64,000 nt of DNA, from positions 310,001 to 374,000 of the forward strand of contig JAOUOD010000001.1 in NCBI GenBank assembly GCA_029880545.1, in the 5' to 3' direction. This document shows positions 17,497-25,360 of the stretch, in pieces. The position numbers and the translations under genes are program-made. The notes under the pieces are model-generated. The model was not told the origin of the DNA. It saw only the letters and a program-made list of their open reading frames with translations, and did no database searches. The DNA comes from Gammaproteobacteria bacterium (GTDB lineage Bacteria; Pseudomonadota; Gammaproteobacteria; Acidiferrobacterales; SZUA-150). Position 1 is the stretch's first letter. Every line of letters begins with the position of its first letter.

Positions 17497-17584
17497 GAGC
17501 CGACTACAAGTGCAGGCTGCCGACGACATCATGACCGGTCGGCGCTATACTGCTCGCTCTTGTATTTGATCTGGAGCCGAGTCC

Positions 17585-17728
17585 ATGAAGATCTGGCCCT
17601 ATGCAGTGGGTGCGTGGTTTGTTTTGTACGGGCTGAACAATCTGGTTCAGCTTAGTTTCCGTTATGAGCACACCGTAATGGGGGTGTTGGCGTTGATTGC
17701 CGGGATTCTTGTTATTATTCGCCAGTAG
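17585..17728 (+). CDS. 47-residue membrane protein
   Basis: ATG at 17585, stop at 17726-17728, with ctggag about 10 nt upstream. The product is mostly hydrophobic: MKIWPYAVGAWFVLYGLNN, a short polar middle with R-Y-E-H, then G-V-L-A-L-I-A-G-I-L-V-I-I. This predicts two short membrane spans with a small loop. It sits alone between the TlpA-like gene and the next exported coiled-coil gene. Size and composition make it a plausible real small membrane protein; function unknown. Confidence 0.55.
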   Translation: MKIWPYAVGAWFVLYGLNNLVQLSFRYEHTVMGVLALIAGILVIIRQ

Positions 17729-17863
17729 CCGTATTTCGCCATTTTGGGGTCTGTGTCGTTTACCGTGAACCAGGTCACGTTTTGCCAGGCATTGACCGCC
17801 TAGTCTTTATACTGAACCAGGGAGCCAGGCTTTGCTCCCGCAAACTATCGGCGAAGACTGAAC

Positions 17864-18232
17864 ATGAAAAGGGTGACGAATATGGCTGCAAAAGGTTTTG
17901 CCGCGCAAATCCGCCATGGCGCGGTTTTGGCAATGGCTTTGTTTGCGCTCCTGGCCGGGTCCGGGGGCGCCATGGCAGCAGAAGACGCCAGCCGTATTGA
18001 TTCCCTGGAAGCCAGGATAGCGCAATTGAATGCTGACATGCGCAAGATCAGTCATGGGATAGGCCAGATTGATCAGCGCATGGATCGTCTCGATGACATG
18101 GAAATTCGTCTGGTACGCATGGCTAGAGATCTGCGAGAACTGCGCAGAGAGGTGCAACTGGCAGGCGATCGTGCGGAGCGTAACGTCACACGCGTATCAC
18201 CCAGGCCGATGTTATTGCCATCGAGCTGGTAA
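17864..18232 (+). CDS. exported coiled-coil protein of unknown function
   Basis: 122 residues. The N-terminal signal (A-V-L-A-M-A-L-F-A-L-L-A-G-S-G-G-A-M-A-A) is followed by ~70 residues with heptad spacing of I/L/M (S-L-E-A-R-I-A-Q-L-N-A-D-M-R-K-I), predicting a parallel coiled coil, and a short basic tail. An alternative ATG at 17882 would shorten the leader. It resembles other small periplasmic YbgF-N/Lpp-like helical proteins in shape but not in any signature I recognise. It converges with sixA 26 nt away. Confidence 0.7.
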   Translation: MKRVTNMAAKGFAAQIRHGAVLAMALFALLAGSGGAMAAEDASRIDSLEARIAQLNADMRKISHGIGQIDQRMDRLDDMEIRLVRMARDLRELRREVQLAGDRAERNVTRVSPRPMLLPSSW

Positions 18233-18258
18233 GAGTCAATGCGCAGATTGGCCACTGG

Positions 18259-18720
18259 TCAGGGCGATTCTGACCAGCTCAGCTTCCAGTCCCGCTCCTG
18301 CTTATCACCCGCTTTTTCAATACAGACAATAGTGCCCGGTACAAAATTGATCCGCATCGAGGCGCTGCCGACACCCGGAATAATCGCCAGCAAACCGGGG
18401 ACCAGTGGCAGGTGACTTACCGCCAGTGTGTCAGATGACCAGCTTGCCATTTCATCCATCACGATTTGCGGATCATCATTGGGACTAAGGCCCGCCCGCA
18501 ACGATACGTCTGCATTTGGTGAAACACCCCGCATCATTAACTCGGCAGTTTGTTTTGCGCGAGTCTTGTTGCTATGAAAGATGCGGCTGAACTGGATTCC
18601 CCGGGAAGCCAGGCGTTCGGCCAGCCGCGAGATCTCATCCCTTCCGAGGGCTGAAAGCCCTTGTTCAGGATCGATATCCGGACCCGCTGCCGTGCCGTGG
18701 CGCATGAGATAAATTTTCAA
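18259..18720 (-). CDS. sixA: SixA-type phosphohistidine phosphatase
   Basis: 153 residues, the SixA size. The histidine-phosphatase nucleophile motif R-H-G is at residues 7-9 (M-R-H-G-T-A), with S-N-K-T-R-A-K-Q-T-A giving the second catalytic arginine and S-H-L-P-L-V-P the late catalytic histidine. SixA dephosphorylates histidine phosphotransfer proteins (ArcB HPt or the nitrogen PTS protein NPr). The target here is unknown. An 8-bp inverted repeat (18255-18262 / 18270-18277) lies at its 3' end between the convergent genes. Confidence 0.88.
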   Translation of the reverse strand: MKIYLMRHGTAAGPDIDPEQGLSALGRDEISRLAERLASRGIQFSRIFHSNKTRAKQTAELMMRGVSPNADVSLRAGLSPNDDPQIVMDEMASWSSDTLAVSHLPLVPGLLAIIPGVGSASMRINFVPGTIVCIEKAGDKQERDWKLSWSESP

Positions 18721-18795
18721 CCCTTGTTACCTGTGGCCAGTCTGTTGGCGCGAGATATCAGGACTGCCTGATGCCGATTATCTCCAGATGCCATG

Positions 18796-19725
18796 TTAGC
18801 GACTACCGCCGGAATTTGATCCGGAAGATTCGCCGGATTCATTCGTGGTAGAACTGCGACCGTCATTTTCGTCCTCTGTGCGGCGATTTTTCTTGTCCCG
18901 TTGCTTCTTGTTTCTTTGTTCGGCTTCACGGCGACGTTGATCACCTCCGCTGCGTTCGTTCTTTGGGGTCGGTCGGCCTGACGATTGTCGACGTTCCTGG
19001 TTGTCCTGTTCACGCCGGTCATGACGGCCCTGATCTCGTTGTTCGTGACGGCGATCCGTTTCGCCGCGTCTATTCCGGTTAGAAGATCCGTGATCGTCAT
19101 CGTTTCGCCGATGATCCTCCCGACCGTCGTGATTCCGGCGATCCGTTTCGCCGCGTCTATTCCGGTTAGAAGATCCGTGATCGTCATCGTTTCGACGACG
19201 ATCCTCCCGACCGTCGTGATGCCGGCCACTGTCTTCTGGTCGGCGTCCCCGTGCGCGGCCGTCTTCCCTGTCATCGCGCTCATATTGGCGCGCGCGGTTG
19301 TCGCCGCGAGTTTCGTGCCTGGCTTCGTGATACCGCTTCCAGTGGCGCCTATTTTGATTTTCACTGCGCCGATACTTGCCTGAGGGATAGCGGGTCTGGT
19401 GCGTGTGGTACTGGGCATATGGCCGGCTTTCCGGCATGCGCAATTCAACATGCCTGCCAAGTTGCCGGTGCAAATGCGACGGCAATATACGAACTTCCGC
19501 CCAGCGCCCCCGGTCCTGATAAAAATACAGTTCGCGCCGGCTGTCGTAATAGACGCCTGCGGCCGGGTAGAACCAGTACGAGAAAACATCTTGTACGGCC
19601 GGAGCATGACGCGGGCTGCCTTGCTGGTGTGAACTGCGCGGCACGACAACACAGGCAGACAAGACCAAACCGAGGCAGGCGATCAGAACCAGCCTCGTGT
19701 TCGACATAAGTTTTGCTGAAATCAT
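18796..19725 (-). CDS. lipoprotein with a long Arg/Asp/Glu/Asn-rich tail containing tandem repeats
   Basis: 309 residues from the ATG at 19725, with agaggaa upstream. The N-terminus carries a lipobox (L-V-L-S-A-C, Cys near 25), so it should be a lipoprotein. Residues ~45-90 form a compact aromatic segment (F-S-Y-W-F-Y-P-A-A-G-V-Y-Y-D). From ~110 to the end it is highly charged and low complexity (RR, DD, N, S), with a 29-residue unit repeated twice (DNA repeat 19051-19224). The short aromatic domain recalls small YXWFY-type lipoproteins of unknown function. The tail is predicted to be disordered and may bind nucleic acid, polysaccharide or metal. Confidence 0.75.
   Translation of the reverse strand: MISAKLMSNTRLVLIACLGLVLSACVVVPRSSHQQGSPRHAPAVQDVFSYWFYPAAGVYYDSRRELYFYQDRGRWAEVRILPSHLHRQLGRHVELRMPESRPYAQYHTHQTRYPSGKYRRSENQNRRHWKRYHEARHETRGDNRARQYERDDREDGRARGRRPEDSGRHHDGREDRRRNDDDHGSSNRNRRGETDRRNHDGREDHRRNDDDHGSSNRNRRGETDRRHEQRDQGRHDRREQDNQERRQSSGRPTPKNERSGGDQRRREAEQRNKKQRDKKNRRTEDENDGRSSTTNESGESSGSNSGGSR
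19051..19224. repeat. 87-bp direct tandem repeat, two copies
   Basis: Copy 1 is 19051-19137 and copy 2 is 19138-19224. The first 57 bases (starting gcgatccgtttcgccgcg) are essentially identical in both copies. The unit is a multiple of three, so it duplicates 29 residues of the lipoprotein tail in frame. Near-identity suggests a recent duplication or ongoing slippage. Confidence 0.9.
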
Positions 19726-19827
19726 GGGAAATTCCTCTGGCTAATCAAATCAGTATACGCGAGAAACAACGAATTGTGGCGTCCCGCCGGGTTAGTAGCC
19801 GTGTTTTACCTGAAAAACAGCGGTAAC

Positions 19828-20766
19828 ATGAAGGGCGATGCAAGAGCGGCGCCTTTGAAAACAATCGGGAGCACGACAGTGTTTGGCCAATTGATAGATC
19901 GTCTGCGGAATTTGCCGGCGCCCATCCAGTTCGCGGGCCGGGTTGTCACTGCATTTGTCGACAACCAGGGCTTTCTGTTGGCGTCAGCTATTGCCTACCA
20001 TATGTTGCTGGCCATTGTACCGTTTGTAGTCCTGGTTGTGATTGGCCTCTCCCATTTTGTGCCCGTGGAAATGCTTATTTCCTATATCCACAATTTAATG
20101 ACCGGTCTGGGCGAAAATGCCGCCCGGTTTGTCGTTGACCAGGTCAGTACCGTATATGCCATGCGCCAGGCCATAGGTATTACTGGCCTCGTGGGATTGT
20201 TTGTATTTTCGGTGACGGCGTTCAGAAGTGTGCAGAGTGCCCTGAACCATGTTTTTTCGCTGGCAGGTGCACCTTTTCAACAACGGCTGTGGTTCCGGCT
20301 GTTGCTGCCATATCTATATGCCTTTTTGCTGGCATTGGGATTGGTGGCCGTAACCCTGATGATTGCCTTGGTAGACACCCTCCGTGGAGAGTCGGTTACG
20401 TTACTTGGTGAGCAGTGGTCGTTGTCACTCGCTGCCGGCCTGGTTCTCGCGGCAACCGGATTCGTGTCGGAACTGGTGGTGTTCGTACTGGTATACCGGG
20501 TAGTTCCGGCCAGCCCGGTCAAATGGAGACATGCCCTTGTAGGTGGAATGGTGGCGGCAGTGAGTTGGGAACTGGCGAGAAGAGTGGTTATCTGGATCAC
20601 CGCCAACCTGTCCATGACCGGGATGTTATATGGAAGTTTCGCCGTATTGATTACATTGCTGATCACCCTGGAAGTCGCTGCAGTCATTCTGCTGTTGGGG
20701 GCGCAAACCATCGCGCTGTACGCCCGGCGCAACAGCGATAGCGTATTTGAGACCGGACGGCCATAA
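19828..20766 (+). CDS. YihY/BrkB-family inner-membrane protein
   Basis: 312 residues from the ATG at 19828. A GTG at 19879 has a better ribosome site (gggag 8 nt upstream) and may be the true start. Six hydrophobic spans follow an amphipathic N-terminus. L-A-S-A-I-A-Y-H-M-L-L-A-I-V-P and T-A-F-R-S-V-Q-S-A-L-N are typical of the YihY/UPF0761 family once called ribonuclease BN. The family's function is unsettled; earlier RNase and serum-resistance labels are unreliable. Confidence 0.88.
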   Translation: MKGDARAAPLKTIGSTTVFGQLIDRLRNLPAPIQFAGRVVTAFVDNQGFLLASAIAYHMLLAIVPFVVLVVIGLSHFVPVEMLISYIHNLMTGLGENAARFVVDQVSTVYAMRQAIGITGLVGLFVFSVTAFRSVQSALNHVFSLAGAPFQQRLWFRLLLPYLYAFLLALGLVAVTLMIALVDTLRGESVTLLGEQWSLSLAAGLVLAATGFVSELVVFVLVYRVVPASPVKWRHALVGGMVAAVSWELARRVVIWITANLSMTGMLYGSFAVLITLLITLEVAAVILLLGAQTIALYARRNSDSVFETGRP

Positions 20767-20794
20767 ACCCCGACGTCGTCAGCCAGGGATCGAG

Positions 20795-21199
20795 CTACTG
20801 GATAATAAACCCGGTCATTAACACCTGGTCCACCCCAGGTTTACCACTAAGCCGGGTCAACGAGTCGCGCACGGACTGGGTAATGTCCTTGAGCAGAGCT
20901 TCCTTGCCTTCCAGTGTTTGCAGGGTATCCAGATCTTGCCGGCTTAGCAGCATTAGAATTTCGTGACGAACCGCCGGCATGTGCAATTCCAGCGCAGGGG
21001 CCGAGAGCGGCTCCTTATCTACAAGTGCCTGGAGTTTGACTTGCAAAAAGCGCATACGTTTGCCGTCATTCAGATTGACGATGAAAGGCGGCTCAAGTGA
21101 CTTGTACGGAGACGGTGTGCTGCTGGACTGGGCCGCGTGGACTGGTAACTGGACCGGAAACAGCAGGACAAACAGGACAATATGCAAGATTCGAATCAT
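20795..21199 (-). CDS. FliL-like exported protein
   Basis: 134 residues from the ATG at 21199 (aaaggag upstream); an ATG at 21217 also has a ribosome site. A signal peptide or anchor (I-R-I-L-H-I-V-L-F-V-L-L-F-P-V-Q-L) is followed by a FliL-type domain: P-F-I-V-N-L, then A-V-R-H-E-I-L-M-L-L-S, L-E-G-K-E-A-L-L-K-D-I and V-L-M-T-G-F-I-I-Q at the end. FliL associates with flagellar stators. There are no flagellar genes in the window, so it is an orphan paralogue or a FliL-like protein of other function. Confidence 0.78.
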   Translation of the reverse strand: MIRILHIVLFVLLFPVQLPVHAAQSSSTPSPYKSLEPPFIVNLNDGKRMRFLQVKLQALVDKEPLSAPALELHMPAVRHEILMLLSRQDLDTLQTLEGKEALLKDITQSVRDSLTRLSGKPGVDQVLMTGFIIQ

Positions 21200-21262
21200 T
21201 GGCGCTCCTTTCGCCATGATTGATCGACACTCCTGGCGCCCGACTTGAGTCAATGCGTGGTT

Positions 21263-21904
21263 TTAGTCGGACTCGAAAATATCCTTATAGTCATCCGGGT
21301 TAATCCCTTCCCGATTAAGGGGGTCGCGCAGATTGTGGCGCATGAATTTTGGGCTGGCGAGAATATAGCCGCGTATCACCTGGTCGCGCCCTATAACCGT
21401 GTTTTCCAGTGTGCCCAGTTCCTCGATGGTGCGAGTGCAGCGCTTCCTGGCTGTTGCGCGAAACAGTGCAGGGACATGAGTGAGTAATTGCTTCAGCAGT
21501 ATTTCAGCCTCTGTCTGCCACTGCGATTCAGTTGGAAGATCCGGTACAAAATCGTATTCGTCTTCCGTCAGGTCACGCCAGACCAGTACGGTATGGCCAT
21601 CGGGGTCTTTGACCGCGGCGACAAGTTCCAGGTCTGGCGTTTGAACCGGTTCGTGCAGCGGTCGCGTACCCGCTGCGATGAGTGCGTCATAGGCAGCCTG
21701 GATATCGCCGGCATTGATTCGAATCGTGGTGGTTGAAGTAATGTTGGCGCTTTGAACCAGGCGTAGTTTGACGCTGCCGGAATCGACATCTACAAAGCCT
21801 TCGCCTTTTTTGGTTTCCGTAAGCCCAAGGGTATCGCACCAGAAGCGGGTAGCGCGCTCAAGATCGCCAACCTGTATGTCAATATGTGTCGCGCCATAGA
21901 ACAT
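21263..21904 (-). CDS. glyoxalase/VOC domain fused to a PCP_red-like helical domain
   Basis: 213 residues. Residues 1-112 form a VOC fold (H-I-D-I-Q-V-G-D-L-E-R-A start, D-P-D-G-H-T-V-L-V-W end) with possible metal ligands H7 and a late acidic residue. From about 128 on, the pattern W-x3-A-E-x-L-L, V-P-A-L-F-R-x3-R-K-R, E-x-L-G, V-I-G-R-D-Q-V resembles the small PCP_red domain otherwise found at the C-terminus of protochlorophyllide reductase subunit B. Stand-alone PCP_red proteins occur in sulfur- and haem-rich bacteria, with unknown role. The gene is divergent from the multihaem operon. The VOC assignment is firm; the tail assignment rests on pattern only. Confidence 0.72.
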   Translation of the reverse strand: MFYGATHIDIQVGDLERATRFWCDTLGLTETKKGEGFVDVDSGSVKLRLVQSANITSTTTIRINAGDIQAAYDALIAAGTRPLHEPVQTPDLELVAAVKDPDGHTVLVWRDLTEDEYDFVPDLPTESQWQTEAEILLKQLLTHVPALFRATARKRCTRTIEELGTLENTVIGRDQVIRGYILASPKFMRHNLRDPLNREGINPDDYKDIFESD

Positions 21905-22046
21905 GAGCGTTTTCCGCAGTCGTTGATAGTTTGCACGTGCGATAAGTATAGCAACAGACCGGGCATTGGCCGCAGTTTTCCCGACGAAGGTTTCCCGCCC
22001 AACTGCTTTGTGATGTAATGAAGATACCGGTCAAAAAGACAGTTTT

Positions 22047-22060
22047 TTGATCGGGGTCAA
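22047..22060 (+). promoter_or_regulatory. putative FNR/Crp-family box upstream of the multihaem operon
   Basis: TTGATcgggGTCAA matches TTGAT-N4-ATCAA at 9 of 10 positions and lies 127 nt before the first cytochrome gene, inside the 282-nt divergent gap. It is close in quality to the box at 13627-13640 in front of the other cytochrome operon. Confidence 0.55.
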
Positions 22061-22186
22061 CGACAGGATTTGCCTCAAGGCACATGGTTCAACAGCAGCA
22101 CAAAATAAGAATCTGAATAATTGCGACTCAGAAATAAAACCGGGCGACCCTGACCCGGCCCGCAAAGAGCCGCAGGAGAACCGGGG

Positions 22187-23122
22187 ATGTCAGGTTGGAT
22201 TACCGTACTGGTGGGATTGCTCGCAATCAGCCTGTTGCTTGAGCCGGGTGAACTTGTTTTCGCCTCGCCAGCGCGTGCGCCTGATTCGTCCAATCCGCAT
22301 TGGCAAAAAAACGGGTGTCTGTCCTGCCACAAGGGCAAGCCGTCGAAGAAATCCCATCGCCTGAAAACCAAGAATATCAACACGTTGTGCAACAGCTGCC
22401 ACGAGGCGATATCCGCGCACAGCTATATTCACCCGGTTGGCGTGACCCCGGACAAATCCATGTACCGGAGGATGTCCCCGCAAGTGAGAAAATCGGTAGA
22501 TCAGGCTGGCGGCAAGTTGAGTTGTGCCAGTTGTCACGACATGAAGCTTGCCTGTACCGGCCCGGTTCAAAAAAATCATGATCTGAACCCGTTGTTTTTG
22601 CGCGATGGCGCCATCCGGAGCAAGCGCGACGATCGTTGTTTCGGCTGCCACGACTCAAGTGATTACCGTAGCCGGAATCCTCACGACCAGATTGATGCCA
22701 AAGGTAAAATAAACCAGACCAGCTGCCTCGTTTGTCATGACAAGGTACCGGAAGCATCGTCATCTTCGGGCGGCCAGGTACCGGGGTTCATACTGAAATC
22801 CAACCTGGCCAATATGTGTACCGGCTGTCATAAGCGAAAGAATCATCCAGGACGTCAATTTACACAGTTTAGCGGGCGCAACAAGGAAGGCCCGAATCAC
22901 CTGGTCAAGATGCCGGAAGCCATGGCTAAAAGGTTTCGCAAAAAGACACAGGAACTGGCAATACGTATGCCGTTGGAGCCGGAAACGGGTAACGTGTATT
23001 GTGGTACTTGCCACAACGCACACGAAAGGGGAGTGATCAATAATCTTCCCGGGGTCACGGGCGCGGACAGCGAACACAGATTGCGTCATCCCGCAATGTG
23101 CCCGGTTTGTCACGAAAAATAG
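22187..23122 (+). CDS. exported octahaem c-type cytochrome
   Basis: 311 residues, start after gcaggagaaccggg. A signal peptide (I-T-V-L-V-G-L-L-A-I-S-L-L-L) leads to a mature domain with eight CXXCH motifs: CLSCH, CNSCH, CASCH, CFGCH, CLVCH, CTGCH, CGTCH, CPVCH. Several are followed by a second His two or three residues later (C-H-N-A-H), as in NrfB/cytochrome c3-like families that ligate haem with two histidines. There is no C-terminal anchor, so it is predicted soluble in the periplasm. It is the first gene of the operon to 29733; the next gene begins 20 nt on. Confidence 0.88.
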   Translation: MSGWITVLVGLLAISLLLEPGELVFASPARAPDSSNPHWQKNGCLSCHKGKPSKKSHRLKTKNINTLCNSCHEAISAHSYIHPVGVTPDKSMYRRMSPQVRKSVDQAGGKLSCASCHDMKLACTGPVQKNHDLNPLFLRDGAIRSKRDDRCFGCHDSSDYRSRNPHDQIDAKGKINQTSCLVCHDKVPEASSSSGGQVPGFILKSNLANMCTGCHKRKNHPGRQFTQFSGRNKEGPNHLVKMPEAMAKRFRKKTQELAIRMPLEPETGNVYCGTCHNAHERGVINNLPGVTGADSEHRLRHPAMCPVCHEK

Positions 23123-23142
23123 TCAATATAAGGTCTTGTGCT

Positions 23143-24270
23143 ATGGGATTAGTTGGCAACAGCAGAATAAAGTGGATGGTGATTGCACCATTATGGCTGC
23201 TCCTGGGTATGGTTACCGGTACAGCGCTGGCTTTTGAGGACGATGAAGCCTGCCTGATGTGCCACAAGTATCCGTTAATGGGGCGAGTTACTGATGACGG
23301 GGTGCTTCGATCCTATTATGTGATGCCGCATGTGTTCAAGCGAACGGTGCATCGAAACGTACCATGCCGTGACTGTCATACAGACATCAAGGAACTGCCG
23401 CACAAGCCATCGGAAACCGGTGTAACCTGTAACGCCGAATGTCATTCAATCAAGAACCCGGCGACCGGCGAGCGTTTCAGTCACAAGGAAATCTACAAGT
23501 CCTACATCAAGAGCACTCATGGCCGGGAAAAGCACGAAAAGGGGACGGATGCTGACAAGCCTTATTGTATAAGCTGTCATACCAACCCGCTCTATAACCC
23601 GAAAGAGGACGCGCCTCCGACGGCGATCATCAATCGTTGCGTGGTCTGCCATGAAAAACGTGAATTTGCCGAGCGCTGGTATAACCACACCAGCAGGCGA
23701 ATCAGGGAGGTTCGCAGGTCCCCGCAGGAGATCGTTGAACTTTGCTTGTCGTGCCATGGCGACAAGGAACTGGTGGACAAGCGAATGGATCTGGCCAAGC
23801 AGGAAGATCGGAAACTTGGCAAAAAGTTCCCTTTTGCCGCGGAATCCTACCTTGAGAGTTTCCATGGAAAAATGAGCCGGTACGGCTTTAACAAGGCTGC
23901 GAATTGCCTGGATTGCCACGCCCGTGAAGGAGATTACTACCGCAGTGTTCACGAGATTCGTCCATCACGTGACCCGGTGTCGCCGACGCACAAGGATAAC
24001 AAGGTCGAGACCTGCAAGCGTTGCCATATCCATGCAGACGAAAACTACGCTGAGCTGGACCCACATCCGACCAGTCATCAGCAAGATAATGTTTTCCGTT
24101 ACTATGCGGAGCTGATTTATAACATTGTCGGGGACATTGTAATTGTCCTGCTTGTCGGTATATCGCTGTTTGAAACCTGGGGGCGCAGGCGTGATGGAGC
24201 CGCCTGGTGCATGAAGATGGGTACGTCCTGGTGCCGCAAGAGCAAGCGCGGTCGTGACAGGATCATATGA
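23143..24270 (+). CDS. membrane-anchored octahaem c-type cytochrome with one CX3CH site
   Basis: 375 residues from the ATG at 23143; the longer frame overlaps the previous gene. A signal peptide (L-L-L-G-M-V-T-G-T-A-L-A) precedes seven canonical sites, CLMCH (37-41), CRDCH (75-79), CISCH, CVVCH, CLSCH, CLDCH and CKRCH, plus C-N-A-E-C-H at 96-101, a CX3CH motif. The spacing and flanking sequence are consistent with an eighth haem there. A C-terminal helix (I-V-G-D-I-V-I-V-L-L-V-G-I-S-L-F) anchors it, and the cytoplasmic tail is very basic. It probably takes electrons from or gives them to the cytochrome b encoded next. Confidence 0.87.
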   Translation: MGLVGNSRIKWMVIAPLWLLLGMVTGTALAFEDDEACLMCHKYPLMGRVTDDGVLRSYYVMPHVFKRTVHRNVPCRDCHTDIKELPHKPSETGVTCNAECHSIKNPATGERFSHKEIYKSYIKSTHGREKHEKGTDADKPYCISCHTNPLYNPKEDAPPTAIINRCVVCHEKREFAERWYNHTSRRIREVRRSPQEIVELCLSCHGDKELVDKRMDLAKQEDRKLGKKFPFAAESYLESFHGKMSRYGFNKAANCLDCHAREGDYYRSVHEIRPSRDPVSPTHKDNKVETCKRCHIHADENYAELDPHPTSHQQDNVFRYYAELIYNIVGDIVIVLLVGISLFETWGRRRDGAAWCMKMGTSWCRKSKRGRDRII

Positions 24271-24295
24271 TTGATGAATAAAGGGTAACCATAAA

Positions 24296-25231
24296 ATGAA
24301 ACTATCGGACCATGCGCGCGATGTGCTTGAAACATGCATGAGGCAGAACAAGACCGGCGACAGGGAGCGCAGCAAGATTGAAGCCGTTATCGCCAATATG
24401 CCTGATGACCGGGTTCTTCTTTACAAGAATGTTGTGTCGAACCCTGTTGGTGATATCTATCGGTACTCCATACATATACGAATTCAGCACATGATGACAT
24501 TTGTCACATTCCTGACTTTGGCGTTCACGGGCTTGCCGATTCATTTTATTGATTCTTTCTGGGCTCAACCGTTGAATGATTTTCTGGGTGGCGTCAGCAT
24601 CACCAGGATTGTTCATCGAACCCTGGCGGCAATGATGATATTTTCCATGGTCTACCATATTTTCACCATTACTGCGGGCAGTATCGTGCGGATAATGGAA
24701 GGAAAGTTTGATGTTCGGCGAACCATGGTTCCGCTTTGGAAGGATGCGAGAGACTTTGTAGATGACATGCTTTATTTCGCGGGCAAGCGCGACCAGCGTC
24801 CGGAAATGGACAAGTTCATGTACAAGCAGAAGATTCATTACTTTGCCGCAGCCTTCGGTAATACGGTTATGATTGTTTCGGGCAGCTCGTTCCTGTTCCC
24901 GGAAATATGGGCCAGTATATTGCCGACGTCGATCGCATCACATTTCCAGGAATTAATGCGTTTGTCGCATCCTCACGAAGCCCTGTTGGCCCTGCTGGTG
25001 ATCGCATTCTGGCACTGGTACAACGTGCACCTGGCACCGGGGCGGTTTCCGATGCAGTGGACATTCCTTACCGGGAAGATTACTCGTGAGCATCAAATCG
25101 AGGAGCACTTCCTGGAGTATTTGCGCAACCTCGTAGAGAACCCGGAAGAACGGGAATACCTGCAAGATCTTCTCGATAGTCGCGAGCTTTCCACGGCTGA
25201 CCTGGAGCAGACCGCTACGGAGACGCCATGA
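24296..25231 (+). CDS. cytochrome b (prokaryotic b561/HydC-like) with cytoplasmic extensions
   Basis: 311 residues. Four membrane spans lie at about 65-85, 101-128, 183-205 and 222-245, each with His in b-haem positions (R-I-Q-H-M-M, R-I-V-H-R-T, M-V-Y-H-I-F, K-I-H-Y-F, H-P-H-E and F-W-H-W-Y-N-V-H). The first ~50 residues are soluble and charged, as is the acidic C-terminal tail. The family transfers electrons between quinones and multihaem cytochromes, so this is the likely quinone entry point of the operon. Its stop overlaps the next start (ATGA). Confidence 0.87.
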   Translation: MKLSDHARDVLETCMRQNKTGDRERSKIEAVIANMPDDRVLLYKNVVSNPVGDIYRYSIHIRIQHMMTFVTFLTLAFTGLPIHFIDSFWAQPLNDFLGGVSITRIVHRTLAAMMIFSMVYHIFTITAGSIVRIMEGKFDVRRTMVPLWKDARDFVDDMLYFAGKRDQRPEMDKFMYKQKIHYFAAAFGNTVMIVSGSSFLFPEIWASILPTSIASHFQELMRLSHPHEALLALLVIAFWHWYNVHLAPGRFPMQWTFLTGKITREHQIEEHFLEYLRNLVENPEEREYLQDLLDSRELSTADLEQTATETP

Positions 25232-25350
25232 TCAGGCCGATGACGCGGGTTCAGAAGTTGATAGCGTATTCGTCATTGGTATTTGTTTTATGCTGGACGG
25301 TATGGGGGGTGTACGCCATTTGGCTGATGCTCCTGCATCCGGAACACTAG
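25228..25350 (+). CDS. 40-residue single-span membrane protein of the cytochrome operon
   Basis: The ATG at 25228 overlaps the cytochrome b stop (ATGA at 25228-25231), and the stop TAG is at 25348-25350, 10 nt before the next start. The product has a basic N-terminus (MIRPMTRVQK), one hydrophobic span (L-I-A-Y-S-S-L-V-F-V-L-C-W-T-V-W-G-V-Y) and a short tail ending L-H-P-E-H. Coupled start, tight fit between neighbours and clean topology support a real gene. It could be a small subunit or assembly factor of the quinone-cytochrome complex, like CydX or CcoQ in scale only. No homologue recognised. Confidence 0.68.
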   Translation: MIRPMTRVQKLIAYSSLVFVLCWTVWGVYAIWLMLLHPEH

Positions 25351-25360
25351 GGGTGAATGT

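Noticed and set aside
18255-18277. 8-bp inverted repeat as sixA terminator
   Set aside because: It overlaps the last codons of sixA and lacks a T-run on either strand, so it was not called as a terminator.
18717-19652. A 311-codon frame overlapping the charged lipoprotein on the same strand
   Set aside because: It exists because the arginine/aspartate-rich repeat leaves another frame open. The alternative has no ribosome site or signal; the lipoprotein frame has a lipobox and agaggaa.
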